From UBA1738 sp003453455 (GTDB taxonomy: Bacteria > Bacillota > Clostridia > UBA1381), in contig CAMOOX010000037.1 in the NCBI GenBank assembly GCA_946621875.1, forward strand, positions 1 to 13,648: a DNA stretch of 13,648 bases, given 5' to 3'. Within the stretch, counting starts at the first letter, position 1, and the number at the start of each line of letters is the position of its first letter. The notes beneath the pieces are model-generated. The model saw only the letters and a list, made by a program, of their open reading frames with translations. It did no database searches and was not told the DNA's origin. Below, piece after piece: positions 1 to 7,298 of this stretch. The translations under genes and the position numbers were made by a program.

Positions 1-462
1 GCCTCTTGCTGCATATCCTGTGTCTATATAGCTTTCCTCTGCCATATCATAAATAAACCAGTTCCCGTTTTCACCGATAACAGGCACGCTGTTTTTTAAG
101 AGTGTTTCCCATAAATCCTCGGTAGGTGCTTGTGGGGCAGTGCCCTCTGAATATGCGCCCTCTTTAACTTTTAAAGGGATCCAGTTTGTCGAAATACGCT
201 TTTCACCGTCACACTCTGCGTAGCAGCCAAGGTATATATCTCCTTCGCTTTCAAGCACTTCATAAGGAATACTGCATTCCTTATTAGTGACAGGAACTAT
301 GTACGCCTTATCATCTTTTTTGAATACAGCAAACCATACCGCCCCGCTTTCATCGCAAGTAATGTCAAAGTTACACAAATACACATTTTTATTGCCTGTA
401 ACGGCGTCAAAGTGAGACCCTTCTGTAAGATAATCATTACTAATTATAAAATTATATTTCAT
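1..462 (-). CDS. Putative upper-baseplate or tail-fibre (receptor-binding) protein, 3' end cut by window
   Basis: I translated this by hand: 154 codons are open from ATG at 462 to the window edge, with no stop. The start is supported by an AGAGGTGA ribosome site just upstream and by TAATG overlap with the stop of the preceding gene. The N-terminal ~110 residues look like a compact beta-rich domain. They are followed by a linker (about residues 112-124, rich in G, P, T) and the stretch ENGNWFIYD...DTGYAARG. The pattern 'NGxW-x-x-x-D ... DTG-x-x-x-G' is common in Firmicutes phage upper-baseplate and fibre proteins, often just before a glycine-rich shaft. The position at the distal end of the tail module fits a host-recognition part of the virion. 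Family membership is inferred from motif and place. Confidence 0.6.
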   Translation of the reverse strand, partial: MKYNFIISNDYLTEGSHFDAVTGNKNVYLCNFDITCDESGAVWFAVFKKDDKAYIVPVTNKECSIPYEVLESEGDIYLGCYAECDGEKRISTNWIPLKVKEGAYSEGTAPQAPTEDLWETLLKNSVPVIGENGNWFIYDMAEESYIDTGYAARG

Positions 463-1226
463 TATCTCACCTCTATATCCACATCATAACCAAACGCGCC
501 ACTGTCAGTTACATTTTCAAAGTGCAAAACAGAACCATTGCGAGTAACACGAGTTCTGGATTCAGTATAACCCTTTAAATTCTTTGTAGGAAATGAATTT
601 GTAGACGAACCATCAGTCAATTTTATACACCCCCAGGAACTCCCGGTTTCAAAAACTATATATTCCCATCCGTTAAAACCTATATCTACATCAAACGAAG
701 CGCCTGCGCCCAGTGAGTCCCTTGATATATGCTTTGTTATACCTATGTTTTTCGGTTCTGCCGAAAGGGCAATACTAGCAGATGCAAAACACCTTCTGTC
801 TGTTATATTGCCGTTTTCTTCAATTTCCGCCAGCGGGATTGTGTCCTGTCCTCCGCTTTCATCTGCGACCACAACATTTATCGTATTATGCAGAACATCG
901 CGCTCTAAATAAACATATTGTTTTACTCCTATCTTAGGCGTTATTTCATATCCGTCTAAATCAAAAATAATCTGTGAGCCGTCATTCATAATACAGGTAC
1001 CTTCTGATATTTTATATATCCCGCTATCTTTTACCACAAGACAGCTTGTACCTTTATAGCTGGTACCGCCGTTTGCAAGCTCTGCTATTGCCGCATTTAA
1101 ATCCTCCAAAGCATTGCCACCAAATGGATATCCGGAAACTCCGCCCGATATTATATTTGATATTGCGTCATTTACATCCTGTGCCGTGTAAATATCGTTA
1201 TCCATAAATAAACATTTATATGCCAT
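462..1226 (-). CDS. Baseplate/tail protein of unknown function (254 aa), common in Clostridia prophages
   Basis: This ORF follows the Gp37-like hub gene with a TAATG overlap and has its own AGGAGG site 9 nt before ATG. It resembles an uncharacterised protein usually found between the baseplate hub and the fibre in Clostridia prophages. Residues 1-60 start MAYKCLFMDNDIYTAQDVN and predict a helical segment ending near ELANGG. Residues 60-130 look like a beta domain with an 'IxxGTxxMxDGxxIxxD' motif, and 'YVYLERD' precedes a short loop. The C-terminal third is also beta-rich. I see no signal peptide or membrane segment. It is probably a structural adaptor or peripheral baseplate subunit. That role is inferred from its place; I recognise no catalytic motif. 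Confidence 0.6.
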   Translation of the reverse strand: MAYKCLFMDNDIYTAQDVNDAISNIISGGVSGYPFGGNALEDLNAAIAELANGGTSYKGTSCLVVKDSGIYKISEGTCIMNDGSQIIFDLDGYEITPKIGVKQYVYLERDVLHNTINVVVADESGGQDTIPLAEIEENGNITDRRCFASASIALSAEPKNIGITKHISRDSLGAGASFDVDIGFNGWEYIVFETGSSWGCIKLTDGSSTNSFPTKNLKGYTESRTRVTRNGSVLHFENVTDSGAFGYDVDIEVR

Positions 1227-2143
1227 TATGCCGTTCCTCCTATTTCACAAAATATAGGGATTTCCTCCGAAAATCCGCCTTTTTTAACAATCTGAACGCC
1301 TGATATGCGCTTTTTTTCAGTTGTCCGCAAACTACCCTTGGTAATTTGTATCCTTAAAATATCCCCAAGATTATAGTCCTTCCCAAACTTAAAATTGCGA
1401 AGTTTCAGCGAATACTCGCTGTTCTCTTTTTTCTCTTTTAGTGAAAGCTCCGCCTCAGTCTCTGTTTGCTCCGGCAAAACTGCCTCCCAGCGATAAATTC
1501 CGCTGTTTTCGCCTGATAAATACCCATCCTCGCCATAATATCCGCAATCAGCAAGGTCCAATATATCATATCGGATAGCAGTATCATATGCATTTTTGTT
1601 GGATTCAGAAATTAAAAGCGGTATCTCAATGCCTTTTGTAATACTGAAAATCCATTTGCGGTTTTTAATATCAAAATCCAGACTATGCCCAAGATTACAG
1701 GTAGACAGATATTCAGAAACGGCATTATATACCGTTTTATATACGCTTCTTTCGATCGTAATATCAGTACTTTGAGGGGGGGCTAAAACTTCAAAATTGC
1801 TGACATCCGAAAATGCCTGCGTCACAATATTATTTACGATTATTCCCGCCTTATCCGTCACACTCTCTGTTTTTGGTGCTACACGCTTTTCTAAAAGCCA
1901 GTTGGGTGTTCTCCCATACAGAATAAGCTCATTATCTATTTCATAACCAGTAAGGACTGCTTTTTTATCATCTTCTCTTACTATGAGGTATTTATTATCG
2001 GCAACTATCTTTGTAAGATGCGAACTAATAGGAAGGTGCGCTTCAAATGTGCCTATTTGATTATAGTAAACTGTCCAGCTCGTGCTTTTAACCTTAGTCT
2101 CTAAAAAAATCAGCTCAAAATCGAAATTATAAATCAAAAGCAT
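1226..2143 (-). CDS. Baseplate hub protein, siphovirus ReqiPepy6 Gp37-like (305 aa)
   Basis: The sequence resembles the Gp37-like family, which holds the place of the tail-associated (Tal) hub directly after Dit. Evidence is the opening LLIYNFDFELIFLETKVKSTSWTVYYNQIGTFEAHLP, the motif NxxxIVREDDKKAVLTGYEI, and a C-terminal part with 'YSLKLRNFKFGKDYNLGDILRI' and 'KKRISGVQIV'. The hub would close the tail tip and start DNA ejection. I chose ATG at 2143 because it forms TAATG with the Dit stop and has GGAGG 10 nt upstream. An in-frame ATG at 2167 would add eight residues (MFFGGGNI) that largely translate the ribosome site. At 305 aa it is a bare hub: no lysin, peptidase or long C-terminal extension of the kind many Tal proteins carry. 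Confidence 0.75.
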   Translation of the reverse strand: MLLIYNFDFELIFLETKVKSTSWTVYYNQIGTFEAHLPISSHLTKIVADNKYLIVREDDKKAVLTGYEIDNELILYGRTPNWLLEKRVAPKTESVTDKAGIIVNNIVTQAFSDVSNFEVLAPPQSTDITIERSVYKTVYNAVSEYLSTCNLGHSLDFDIKNRKWIFSITKGIEIPLLISESNKNAYDTAIRYDILDLADCGYYGEDGYLSGENSGIYRWEAVLPEQTETEAELSLKEKKENSEYSLKLRNFKFGKDYNLGDILRIQITKGSLRTTEKKRISGVQIVKKGGFSEEIPIFCEIGGTA

Positions 2144-2985
2144 TATATTGCCGCCTCCAAAAAACATTCGTTATACCTTAGTATAACTTCCAGCTCTGTG
2201 TTCGCCGTTCCTAATGTCACCTCAATTTCATTATCTCCGGGATAAAGATGAAATCCGTCAAAGAAACTCTCATCTGCAAGATAGTTCAAAAGATTGTCAC
2301 CGTTTTGGTTGAATATTTTGCGGTTTTTTACATCTACTGTTATATATTCGTTGCTCAACGGCTCGTAATTGATTTTAAGGCTTTCCCCTGATGTGTAATT
2401 AAATATCTGCAAAATCCCATTAGGATTACTTCCTGTATTTATGATGATTATCGGCTCAGTCTCTGCATTGGAATTTATGTAAACATTTCGCTTTGTTATG
2501 CGCTCTGAAAACATACCCGGAAATGTAAAATCGCAGTCAAGCTTCGGGATTATTTTAAAAACAGGCACCTCAAACGCAGGTTCGCTTTCAAAATATGGGG
2601 TATCGCAGACAAACTGTATTGTAAAAGGCAGATACTCACCCTTTTTTTCAAGCGGTAAAAACTGTGTACAATATCCGTTTATGCGCCTGACCATGCCCAT
2701 ATTTCTTATTTCTAAAACGCCTTCTTTATCAAGTATGGAAAGTACATTTTTATACTCATTTACATATCCGTTACTCATAAAAAAGTCTCCCTTTAAGGTT
2801 ATTGTTCTTGCATTAGTATGCAAATTTACCGTTTCCTGACCAACGCAGTTCTCATATATGCAGGTTTTATAACTTTTCCCCGGAAGTCCGAGTCCATCTA
2901 CCTCAATTATGTGCCAACGGCTGCTCGATTTTCCACCTCCGAATAAGACGCTTCCTTTGTTATTATAAAAAACAATTTCAAACAT
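2143..2985 (-). CDS. Distal tail protein (Dit-like, Sipho_tail family, 280 aa)
   Basis: Dit forms a hexameric ring joining the tail tube to the baseplate hub. The order tape measure - Dit - hub is conserved in siphoviruses and is kept here. The N-terminal half is typical: MFEIVFYNNKGSVLFGGG, then VDGLGLPGKSYKTCIYENCVGQETV (the GxP/GxE pattern of Dit), 'ARTITLKGDF' and 'FVCDTPYFESE', which resembles the D-PYFE/F motif ending the belt domain. The second half (about residues 145-280) is a galectin-like beta domain with 'INTGSNPNGILQIFN' and a closing 'LYPGDNEIEV'. The start has AAGGAGGG 5 nt upstream, overlapping the tape measure stop. Length is normal for the family. Confidence 0.85.
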   Translation of the reverse strand: MFEIVFYNNKGSVLFGGGKSSSRWHIIEVDGLGLPGKSYKTCIYENCVGQETVNLHTNARTITLKGDFFMSNGYVNEYKNVLSILDKEGVLEIRNMGMVRRINGYCTQFLPLEKKGEYLPFTIQFVCDTPYFESEPAFEVPVFKIIPKLDCDFTFPGMFSERITKRNVYINSNAETEPIIIINTGSNPNGILQIFNYTSGESLKINYEPLSNEYITVDVKNRKIFNQNGDNLLNYLADESFFDGFHLYPGDNEIEVTLGTANTELEVILRYNECFLEAAI

Positions 2986-2995
2986 AATACCCTCC

Positions 2996-4138
2996 TTATG
3001 CTATACCTGCAAGCCGTTTTACCGTTTCATAACGTTTTATTTGTTCAACAGTATCCTGGGCATTGTCTGACTGTATAGTGTAAGATGTGTTTGATGTATT
3101 ATAGGTGTTTCCGCCGTACATATTAGAATATCCCGAAATTTCACCGTTAAATGCATCAATTATTGAGCGTATCCGCGCCATCTGTACTTCTATTTCTTCG
3201 ATAAACGCATCGCCAAACTTTTGCGCTGACAAGCTCCCGCTTGTAAAAAAGCTCTCAGGTATTTCATAACCGGCAGCGGATAAAACCTCTTTCATTTTCT
3301 TATATGAATCTTCTATGCTTTCATTAAACTCCGGCTCAAATGACTTTGCAGCAACAGCATTTGCAAGGGTGTTTTTCTCATTCCATGCAGAAAGATAATT
3401 AAAAACCGACTCATCCGTGCTTCCCTTCATATAATTTAAAAGGCTTACTACACTATTAAAGTCTTCTTCTCTCAGCTCTTTCAAAAAACCGTTTTTTATG
3501 TCCTCGCTTACGCCAAGCCTGTCCGCTCTCTCTTCAAATTCTTCTAAAAGACTTTGATAAAGTTTAATTCTCTTTATATCCTCCTGCATATTATGCATAG
3601 AATAATATGTATCGGAAACACCGTCTATCGTTACAGTATTTTTATCAAACAGCCTTCCCGAATCCTTGATTTTTTCTGCAAATATCGCTTGCTTATTTAC
3701 GACCTCGGTAAGCCTTTCTTGTGCATACTTTGAAATATCATCATATAGGGAAATAATATTTTTCTTTTCCTGTTCCAAGGATTTTTTCTGATACTCATAA
3801 ATCTCGGCAGTATATTTTACCCAGTTTTGAGTCCCTTTTGAAAAATATCTGTCCCTTAACCGTTCAAGACCGGTATAATAATCATCTTCACTTATTAAAT
3901 CGAGGCTTCGTGCATATTTTAGCTTATCAAGAGCCGCGGAAAACGCCTTTACTACCTCTTTGCCGTTTTCTGCAAGCCCTGATGCAGTATCCAAAGCAAT
4001 ATACTTTCCAACTTCATTACGAAGCGGTGAGTTTTCCGTACCCAAGGATAGAGACGATTTCATTTCAGCTAACAGTTTTTTTGACCAGCCTTTTATTTTC
4101 TCTTTAATCTCCGAAGTAAATTCAAATAAGTTATTCAT
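2996..4138 (-). CDS. Unusually short tail tape measure protein (380 aa)
   Basis: The tape measure sets tail length and is followed by Dit, as here. The sequence from about residue 80 on resembles the C-terminal part of much longer Clostridia prophage tape measures: ARSLDLISEDDYYTGLERLRDRYF, then a long charged helical stretch (EIYEYQKKSLEQEKKNIISLYDDIS...), 'NMQEDIKRIKLYQSLLEE' and a C-terminal 'RIRSIIDAFNGEI'. Missing are the long N-terminal coiled-coil repeats and the hydrophobic segments expected in full-length proteins. At about 1.5 A per residue it would give a tail tube of roughly 50-60 nm. The ORF can be opened to 4171, but ATG at 4138 has AAAGAGG six nt upstream and is preferred. The frame is intact, so this is a stable shortened form and not a fragment with visible damage. 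Confidence 0.75.
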   Translation of the reverse strand: MNNLFEFTSEIKEKIKGWSKKLLAEMKSSLSLGTENSPLRNEVGKYIALDTASGLAENGKEVVKAFSAALDKLKYARSLDLISEDDYYTGLERLRDRYFSKGTQNWVKYTAEIYEYQKKSLEQEKKNIISLYDDISKYAQERLTEVVNKQAIFAEKIKDSGRLFDKNTVTIDGVSDTYYSMHNMQEDIKRIKLYQSLLEEFEERADRLGVSEDIKNGFLKELREEDFNSVVSLLNYMKGSTDESVFNYLSAWNEKNTLANAVAAKSFEPEFNESIEDSYKKMKEVLSAAGYEIPESFFTSGSLSAQKFGDAFIEEIEVQMARIRSIIDAFNGEISGYSNMYGGNTYNTSNTSYTIQSDNAQDTVEQIKRYETVKRLAGIA

Positions 4139-4178
4139 TTTTTCCTCTTTCCAAGATGTGCATATATGCATGGCAAAG

Positions 4179-4757
4179 CTAAAATGCCCTGCTTAGTTCA
4201 TCTGCTATGTTAACCTCTGTAAGACGCTCATCACCCGATTCCAGTTTATATAAATCCTTCATCCTGCGATAAAAATCGCGTCTTTTCGGGTCCTCTATTT
4301 TGGACAAATCAACGCTTCGCCATGCAATAATCTTTCCAAGCCTTGTGTTTTCGGAAAGACCGTTTAAAAGAGCAAGAAAGCTGTACCAATGCATATTGGT
4401 TTTCGCAAGGTCTATGCCATATTCCTGAAAAAATGAGGAATAAATATACTCAGAGTCTTCGGTAAAATCAAAAACCTTTTTACACTTTTTTCGCTTTTTG
4501 CCATTTTTATTGCTGCTTGCAGCGGCAAAAAACTTAAAAAGCACTTCCATTGTATCTTCCAAGGTGTCAGGCAGCCTTTTGCACCTTTTAGAATCAAAAC
4601 AGCAAAGTATGCAAGATGTGGACTTTTCGGCGGAATTTTTACTTTTGTCTGTTACTATCTGGTGGAATTTGAGCCATACCTTAAAATCTGTTTTTACTGG
4701 ATATATTTCCCCTTTAAATTCAACGCTGTCACAGAGCGCATCGGTAATTATATTCAT
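4179..4757 (-). CDS. Tail assembly chaperone, bacteriophage Gp15 family (192 aa)
   Basis: Lies between tail tube and tape measure, the place of the tail chaperone (lambda gpG/gpGT equivalent) that keeps the tape measure soluble and recruits tube subunits. Family features are TDFKVWLKFHQIV near residue 23, an acidic DTLEDTMEVLFKFF helix, a lysine-rich linker at about 82-95, 'DSEYIYSSFFQEYGIDLAKTNMHWYSFLALLNGL' at about 101-134 and 'IIAWRSVDL' followed by 'RRDFYRRMKDLYKL'. This matches the Gp15 pattern 'EDxxYIYasFxxxYgIDL...HWxxFxaLlxgL'. The ribosome site AAAGGAG lies 5 nt before ATG. I could not identify a second, frameshifted chaperone ORF, although the lysine-rich linker contains A6-7 runs. 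Confidence 0.8.
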   Translation of the reverse strand: MNIITDALCDSVEFKGEIYPVKTDFKVWLKFHQIVTDKSKNSAEKSTSCILCCFDSKRCKRLPDTLEDTMEVLFKFFAAASSNKNGKKRKKCKKVFDFTEDSEYIYSSFFQEYGIDLAKTNMHWYSFLALLNGLSENTRLGKIIAWRSVDLSKIEDPKRRDFYRRMKDLYKLESGDERLTEVNIADELSRAF

Positions 4758-4785
4758 TCTTGCTCCTTTTTTAGCACATCTTTGT

Positions 4786-5268
4786 TTACTCTGCTTCGGT
4801 GAAGGTTATTGTCTGCCAATCATCGGAAGACTCAGCCTCTCCAAAAACTATTTCTCCCGAAGCTTTCATATTTCCGCTTAAAGTATATGTATCGCTGTCA
4901 TCGCCCTCCGATGCAGGAATAATCGAAAATGCCCTTTTTACAGCGCTTGCGATACCATTTGAATTGGCAGTTGTCAAATCTACAATAACAATGTTTTTAA
5001 CTGCATCTTCGCCTATCAGTTCCCGGTCTGCGATTTGCGCAAATTCTTTATGCACAGAATTTTCGGGATCGTAATCCATTTTATATGATATTGCAGGCGA
5101 GTATCCTATAACGGCATTTCTTTCGCTACTTTCGTCAACATATTTTCGTGAATATTCCTTTGGATTTTTCGATACGGAAAGCTCTGTAAATTCAGTCATT
5201 CTTCTGTAAACTTCATTTCCGTCTTCCGTGACCTGCATAAATGCCAGCTTTTCACTTCTTTTTATCAT
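4786..5268 (-). CDS. Major tail tube protein (160 aa)
   Basis: This protein should polymerise into the tail tube. It follows the tail terminator gene and precedes the chaperone, the standard place. The start at 5268 (MIKRSEKLAFMQV) is chosen for its AGAAAGGA site 8 nt upstream; the longer reading from 5292 would need a TTG codon. Visible features are FMQVTEDGNEVYRRMTEFTELSVSKNPKEYSRKYVDE, then 'SPAISYKMDYDPENSVHKEF', 'KNIVIVDL' and a C-terminal strand 'ASGEIVFGEAESSDDWQTITF'. This matches tube proteins of Clostridia siphophage-like prophages (short beta-barrel subunits). It is shorter than tube proteins with an added Ig-like domain, so there is no surface decoration domain. A hairpin at 5284-5302 sits directly upstream of its ribosome site. 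Confidence 0.75.
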   Translation of the reverse strand: MIKRSEKLAFMQVTEDGNEVYRRMTEFTELSVSKNPKEYSRKYVDESSERNAVIGYSPAISYKMDYDPENSVHKEFAQIADRELIGEDAVKNIVIVDLTTANSNGIASAVKRAFSIIPASEGDDSDTYTLSGNMKASGEIVFGEAESSDDWQTITFTEAE

Positions 5269-5283
5269 AACTTTTTTCCTTTC

Positions 5284-5302
5284 TGCCCGCAAAATGCAGG
5301 CA
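5284..5302 (-). promoter_or_regulatory. Hairpin just upstream of the tail tube ribosome site
   Basis: On the mRNA strand TGCCTGC and GCGGGCA pair over a 5-nt loop (ATTTT), seven pairs including one U.G. It lies between the stop of the tail terminator gene (5308) and the AGAAAGGA ribosome site of the tube gene, and no U-run follows, so it is not an intrinsic terminator. It may be an RNA processing or stability element raising tube expression relative to upstream genes; that function is inference. Confidence 0.45.
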
Positions 5303-5307
5303 AATCT

Positions 5308-5730
5308 CTAATTTTTACCCTTATAAAGCAGCCTCAGCTCAAACTGAATTCTTGCAGAAGTCCTTGCGGTATCCAGAACTTCTCCGCCCTTTGTAACCTC
5401 AATTGCTATCGGGACCAACTCCATATCCTTAAAATCAGGAAATACCTTTGCTTCATTTTGTGCAAAAATCCAATTTTCAAATATCTCAAAAAAATCCGAA
5501 ATTGCAAGATTTGATTCTAAGTCCCCATCATAAGCAATTCTGCCTACAAGTAAAAAGCAATACTGCCTTATCGTTTCGCCGCTTACATAGCGCTTCACTA
5601 TCGGGTCTTTTGCCACATTGCTAATCGCAAAGCTGTCCGGTTTTTGTGATAAATAATTTATATTTATCTCCTTATCCGAAAGCTCAGGACAGGTGGCAAG
5701 ATAGTTTTTTAAGCTCTCAATTATACTCAT
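5308..5730 (-). CDS. Tail terminator / minor capsid-type protein (140 aa)
   Basis: The protein caps the head-proximal end of the tail tube in siphoviruses; its place after two connectors and before the tube supports this. The sequence shows ESLKNYLATCPEL, 'NYLSQKPDSFAISNVAKDPIVKRYVSGETIRQYCFLLVGRIAYDGDLESNLAISDFFEIFENWIF' and a closing 'ARTSARIQFELRLLYKG'. The blocks 'kRYvsGxxxRQYxFxlxgR', 'N..iSdFFExfenWI' and 'tArxqfelrLlYkg' are those of the phage minor-capsid/tail-terminator family common in Clostridia prophages. ATG follows the TAA of the preceding gene directly (TAAATG), with no strong ribosome site, so expression probably depends on translational coupling. Confidence 0.75.
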   Translation of the reverse strand: MSIIESLKNYLATCPELSDKEININYLSQKPDSFAISNVAKDPIVKRYVSGETIRQYCFLLVGRIAYDGDLESNLAISDFFEIFENWIFAQNEAKVFPDFKDMELVPIAIEVTKGGEVLDTARTSARIQFELRLLYKGKN

Positions 5731-6033
5731 TTATTTTTCACACACCAGCTTATAATGCGGTGTTGTCCCCCTTAGATTATTGCAAATTTTCATCACTTTA
5801 AAATCCTCGGCTCTGTCAGCTTCACCGCAATGTTTTCCAAGTCTGACAAAATCACCTATGGAAATCTCCAATTCAGTTTTTGTAAAAATTCGCAGAAGGC
5901 ATGTGCTGCTGTCAAAAAAACCTTTTTGCTTTATTCCGTTCTTATCAATTGAAGATACCATTTTTGCAGATAATATAGGAAAAATACATCTTTTCCCGTC
6001 ATGCCAGACGGTTGCGAAAGATTGGGTAATCAT
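5731..6033 (-). CDS. Head closure/stopper-like connector protein (100 aa)
   Basis: A small beta-rich protein located between the first connector and the tail terminator. This is the position of the head-closure (stopper) protein that seals the portal channel after packaging and docks the tail. Blocks such as WHDGKRCIFPILSAKMV, 'STCLLRIFTKTELEISIGDFVRLG' and 'DFKVMKICNNLRGTTPHYKLVCE' suggest the small barrel typical of these proteins: strand pairs flanking an 'IxxGDxVxLG' turn and a closing line reading 'G..PHykLvcek'. It overlaps the upstream gene by ATGA (4 nt), implying coupled translation. Role is assigned mostly by place and length; direct sequence recognition is moderate. Confidence 0.65.
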   Translation of the reverse strand: MITQSFATVWHDGKRCIFPILSAKMVSSIDKNGIKQKGFFDSSTCLLRIFTKTELEISIGDFVRLGKHCGEADRAEDFKVMKICNNLRGTTPHYKLVCEK

Positions 6034-6359
6034 ACTACAACACCCCTAAATAAAAGTCCGCTTTTTGAAAGCCATCGTGCTGCAATTTCATAAATGCCTT
6101 CGTCTGTATTCCCCTTTTCAAAGCGTACGCTGTAACCATCGTTGTTCTCCGATACAATTCCGCTTCTTCTCGCCTTTTCATATAGGAATTCAGCGACTTC
6201 GCAAATACACATTTTCACATCTTCGTCGGGGGACTCGGTAATATCGCGTGTCGTAAAGCGGTTTAGAGCCGCTATTGCACGCTTTTCCCATAAGTAAAAG
6301 CTTTCAAGCGGAATTTTTGCCTCATTTGCATAGGTTCTGTCATAAAATCCCACTATCAT
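6030..6359 (-). CDS. Head-tail connector protein (gp15/adaptor-like, 109 aa)
   Basis: First gene after the capsid gene, where the adaptor that binds the portal ring is found. The sequence is helical at the N-terminus (EAKIPLESFYLWEKRAIAALNRFTTRDI, then 'DEDVKMCICEVAEFLYEKARRSGIVSEN') and ends 'NDGYSVRFEKGNTDEGIYEIAARWLSKSGLLFRGVVV'. The closing pattern 'NDGYSVxF...iaxrwLxxtGLLfRGv' is characteristic of the small connector in Clostridia siphophage-like prophages; a four-helix fold with a C-terminal tail would match SPP1 gp15-like adaptors. ATG is preceded by AGGAGG 7 nt upstream. The ATGA overlap with the next gene keeps the two connectors together. Confidence 0.75.
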   Translation of the reverse strand: MIVGFYDRTYANEAKIPLESFYLWEKRAIAALNRFTTRDITESPDEDVKMCICEVAEFLYEKARRSGIVSENNDGYSVRFEKGNTDEGIYEIAARWLSKSGLLFRGVVV

Positions 6360-6370
6360 ATAAAAGCCTC

Positions 6371-7246
6371 CTATAAGTTAGAATCTGCTTCGACGGCAGG
6401 GGCGTTTTCTGCAAATTTTGCAAGAACAACCTTGCCTTCATTTGAAAGAACAACTGTATAGAATTTATCAACCGAAATATCTGTAACACGCTTTAAGGTC
6501 TGTCTTTCAGTTTCAACATTTGTGTCCCTCTTTAAATAAATTGTAAGAGCCGGTGTTTCATCTTCACATTCTTTGTCTTCTGAAAGCTTAACGATAGGAC
6601 ATGTGTAGTAGCCGTCCTCAAGCGGTACCTTTTTTGACGGAACAACAATAGTATTTGCAATCATTCCGATTTCGCCTGTTACCGAAACATCGCCCATATA
6701 CTTTTCTCTTGAAATGAAATCCTCATCGTGACGGAGTTGGGTAAGCTGCGACGGATGTACGAAAATGACCTTTCTGCAATTTGATTCCTCGCCGAATTTA
6801 TCAATTGCGTCAATTATGCCGTCATAGGATATAATGCCGCCTGCATCATATTCCAAAGAAGCCGTCAAAAGTGCGTCCATAGCGTCATTGTCAACCTTTG
6901 CTGCAATAGCCATAGCAAGCTGATTATTTGTTTCGCCTATTGGGTTTCCGTATCCGGACAAAACTGCCTCATCTGAAAGCTCAACAGCCTTCATAGCCTT
7001 TTTAATGGTCGCCTCTGTGGTAGTTGTAACAAGCTTTGTTGTTCCTACCGCAACGCCCTCTGCAACATCATCCGCATCGCCTATATAGGAATACTGCGGA
7101 ACTACAATTGTATCGCCTGCAACGCCTGTTAAGCTGTCGTCAACCTTTGCAAAAGGCGCTACCACAATTTTCTTTTCAATCTTTGCGGAAATCATATCCG
7201 CCATTACCTTAGGATTTACCAAATCACTTATTTTTGTCAATGCCAT
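6371..7246 (-). CDS. Major capsid protein (HK97-fold, 291 aa)
   Basis: The shell protein, placed after scaffold. The sequence opens MALTKISDLVNPKVMADMISAKI and continues 'VVAPFAKVDDSLTGVAGDTIVVPQYSYIGDADDVAEGVAVG', then 'AVELSDEAVLSGYGNPIGETNNQLAMAIAAKVDNDAM' and 'VIFVHPSQLTQLR'. These blocks are typical of the N4-gp56-like/Clostridia capsid family ('sdLvnPxVma', 'GDtIvVPxxxYiGDAxdvaEG', 'yGnPigeaxxQlaxaiaxkvDxd'). The ORF is open to 7339, but those 31 extra residues overlap the scaffold gene and lack family similarity, so I start at 7246. The nearest purine-rich site (AGAAAGG) is 13 nt upstream, longer than usual. No head protease is visible, consistent with a separate, unprocessed scaffold. 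Confidence 0.85.
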   Translation of the reverse strand: MALTKISDLVNPKVMADMISAKIEKKIVVAPFAKVDDSLTGVAGDTIVVPQYSYIGDADDVAEGVAVGTTKLVTTTTEATIKKAMKAVELSDEAVLSGYGNPIGETNNQLAMAIAAKVDNDAMDALLTASLEYDAGGIISYDGIIDAIDKFGEESNCRKVIFVHPSQLTQLRHDEDFISREKYMGDVSVTGEIGMIANTIVVPSKKVPLEDGYYTCPIVKLSEDKECEDETPALTIYLKRDTNVETERQTLKRVTDISVDKFYTVVLSNEGKVVLAKFAENAPAVEADSNL

Positions 7247-7298
7247 ATTTTTACCATAGCCTTTCTGCTCACTTTTGGAGCCAAAATTTTTTTGATTT

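Noticed and set aside
2498..2839. Plus-strand 113-codon ORF opposite the Dit gene
   Set aside because: Antisense shadow of a well-recognised gene, with no ribosome site or family resemblance. The other plus-strand ORFs opposite virion genes were dropped for the same reason.
4412..4597. Alternate-frame ORF inside the Gp15 chaperone as a -1/+1 frameshift product
   Set aside because: A-rich runs exist, but the alternate frame has no recognisable chaperone T-domain and no supporting pseudoknot was evident.
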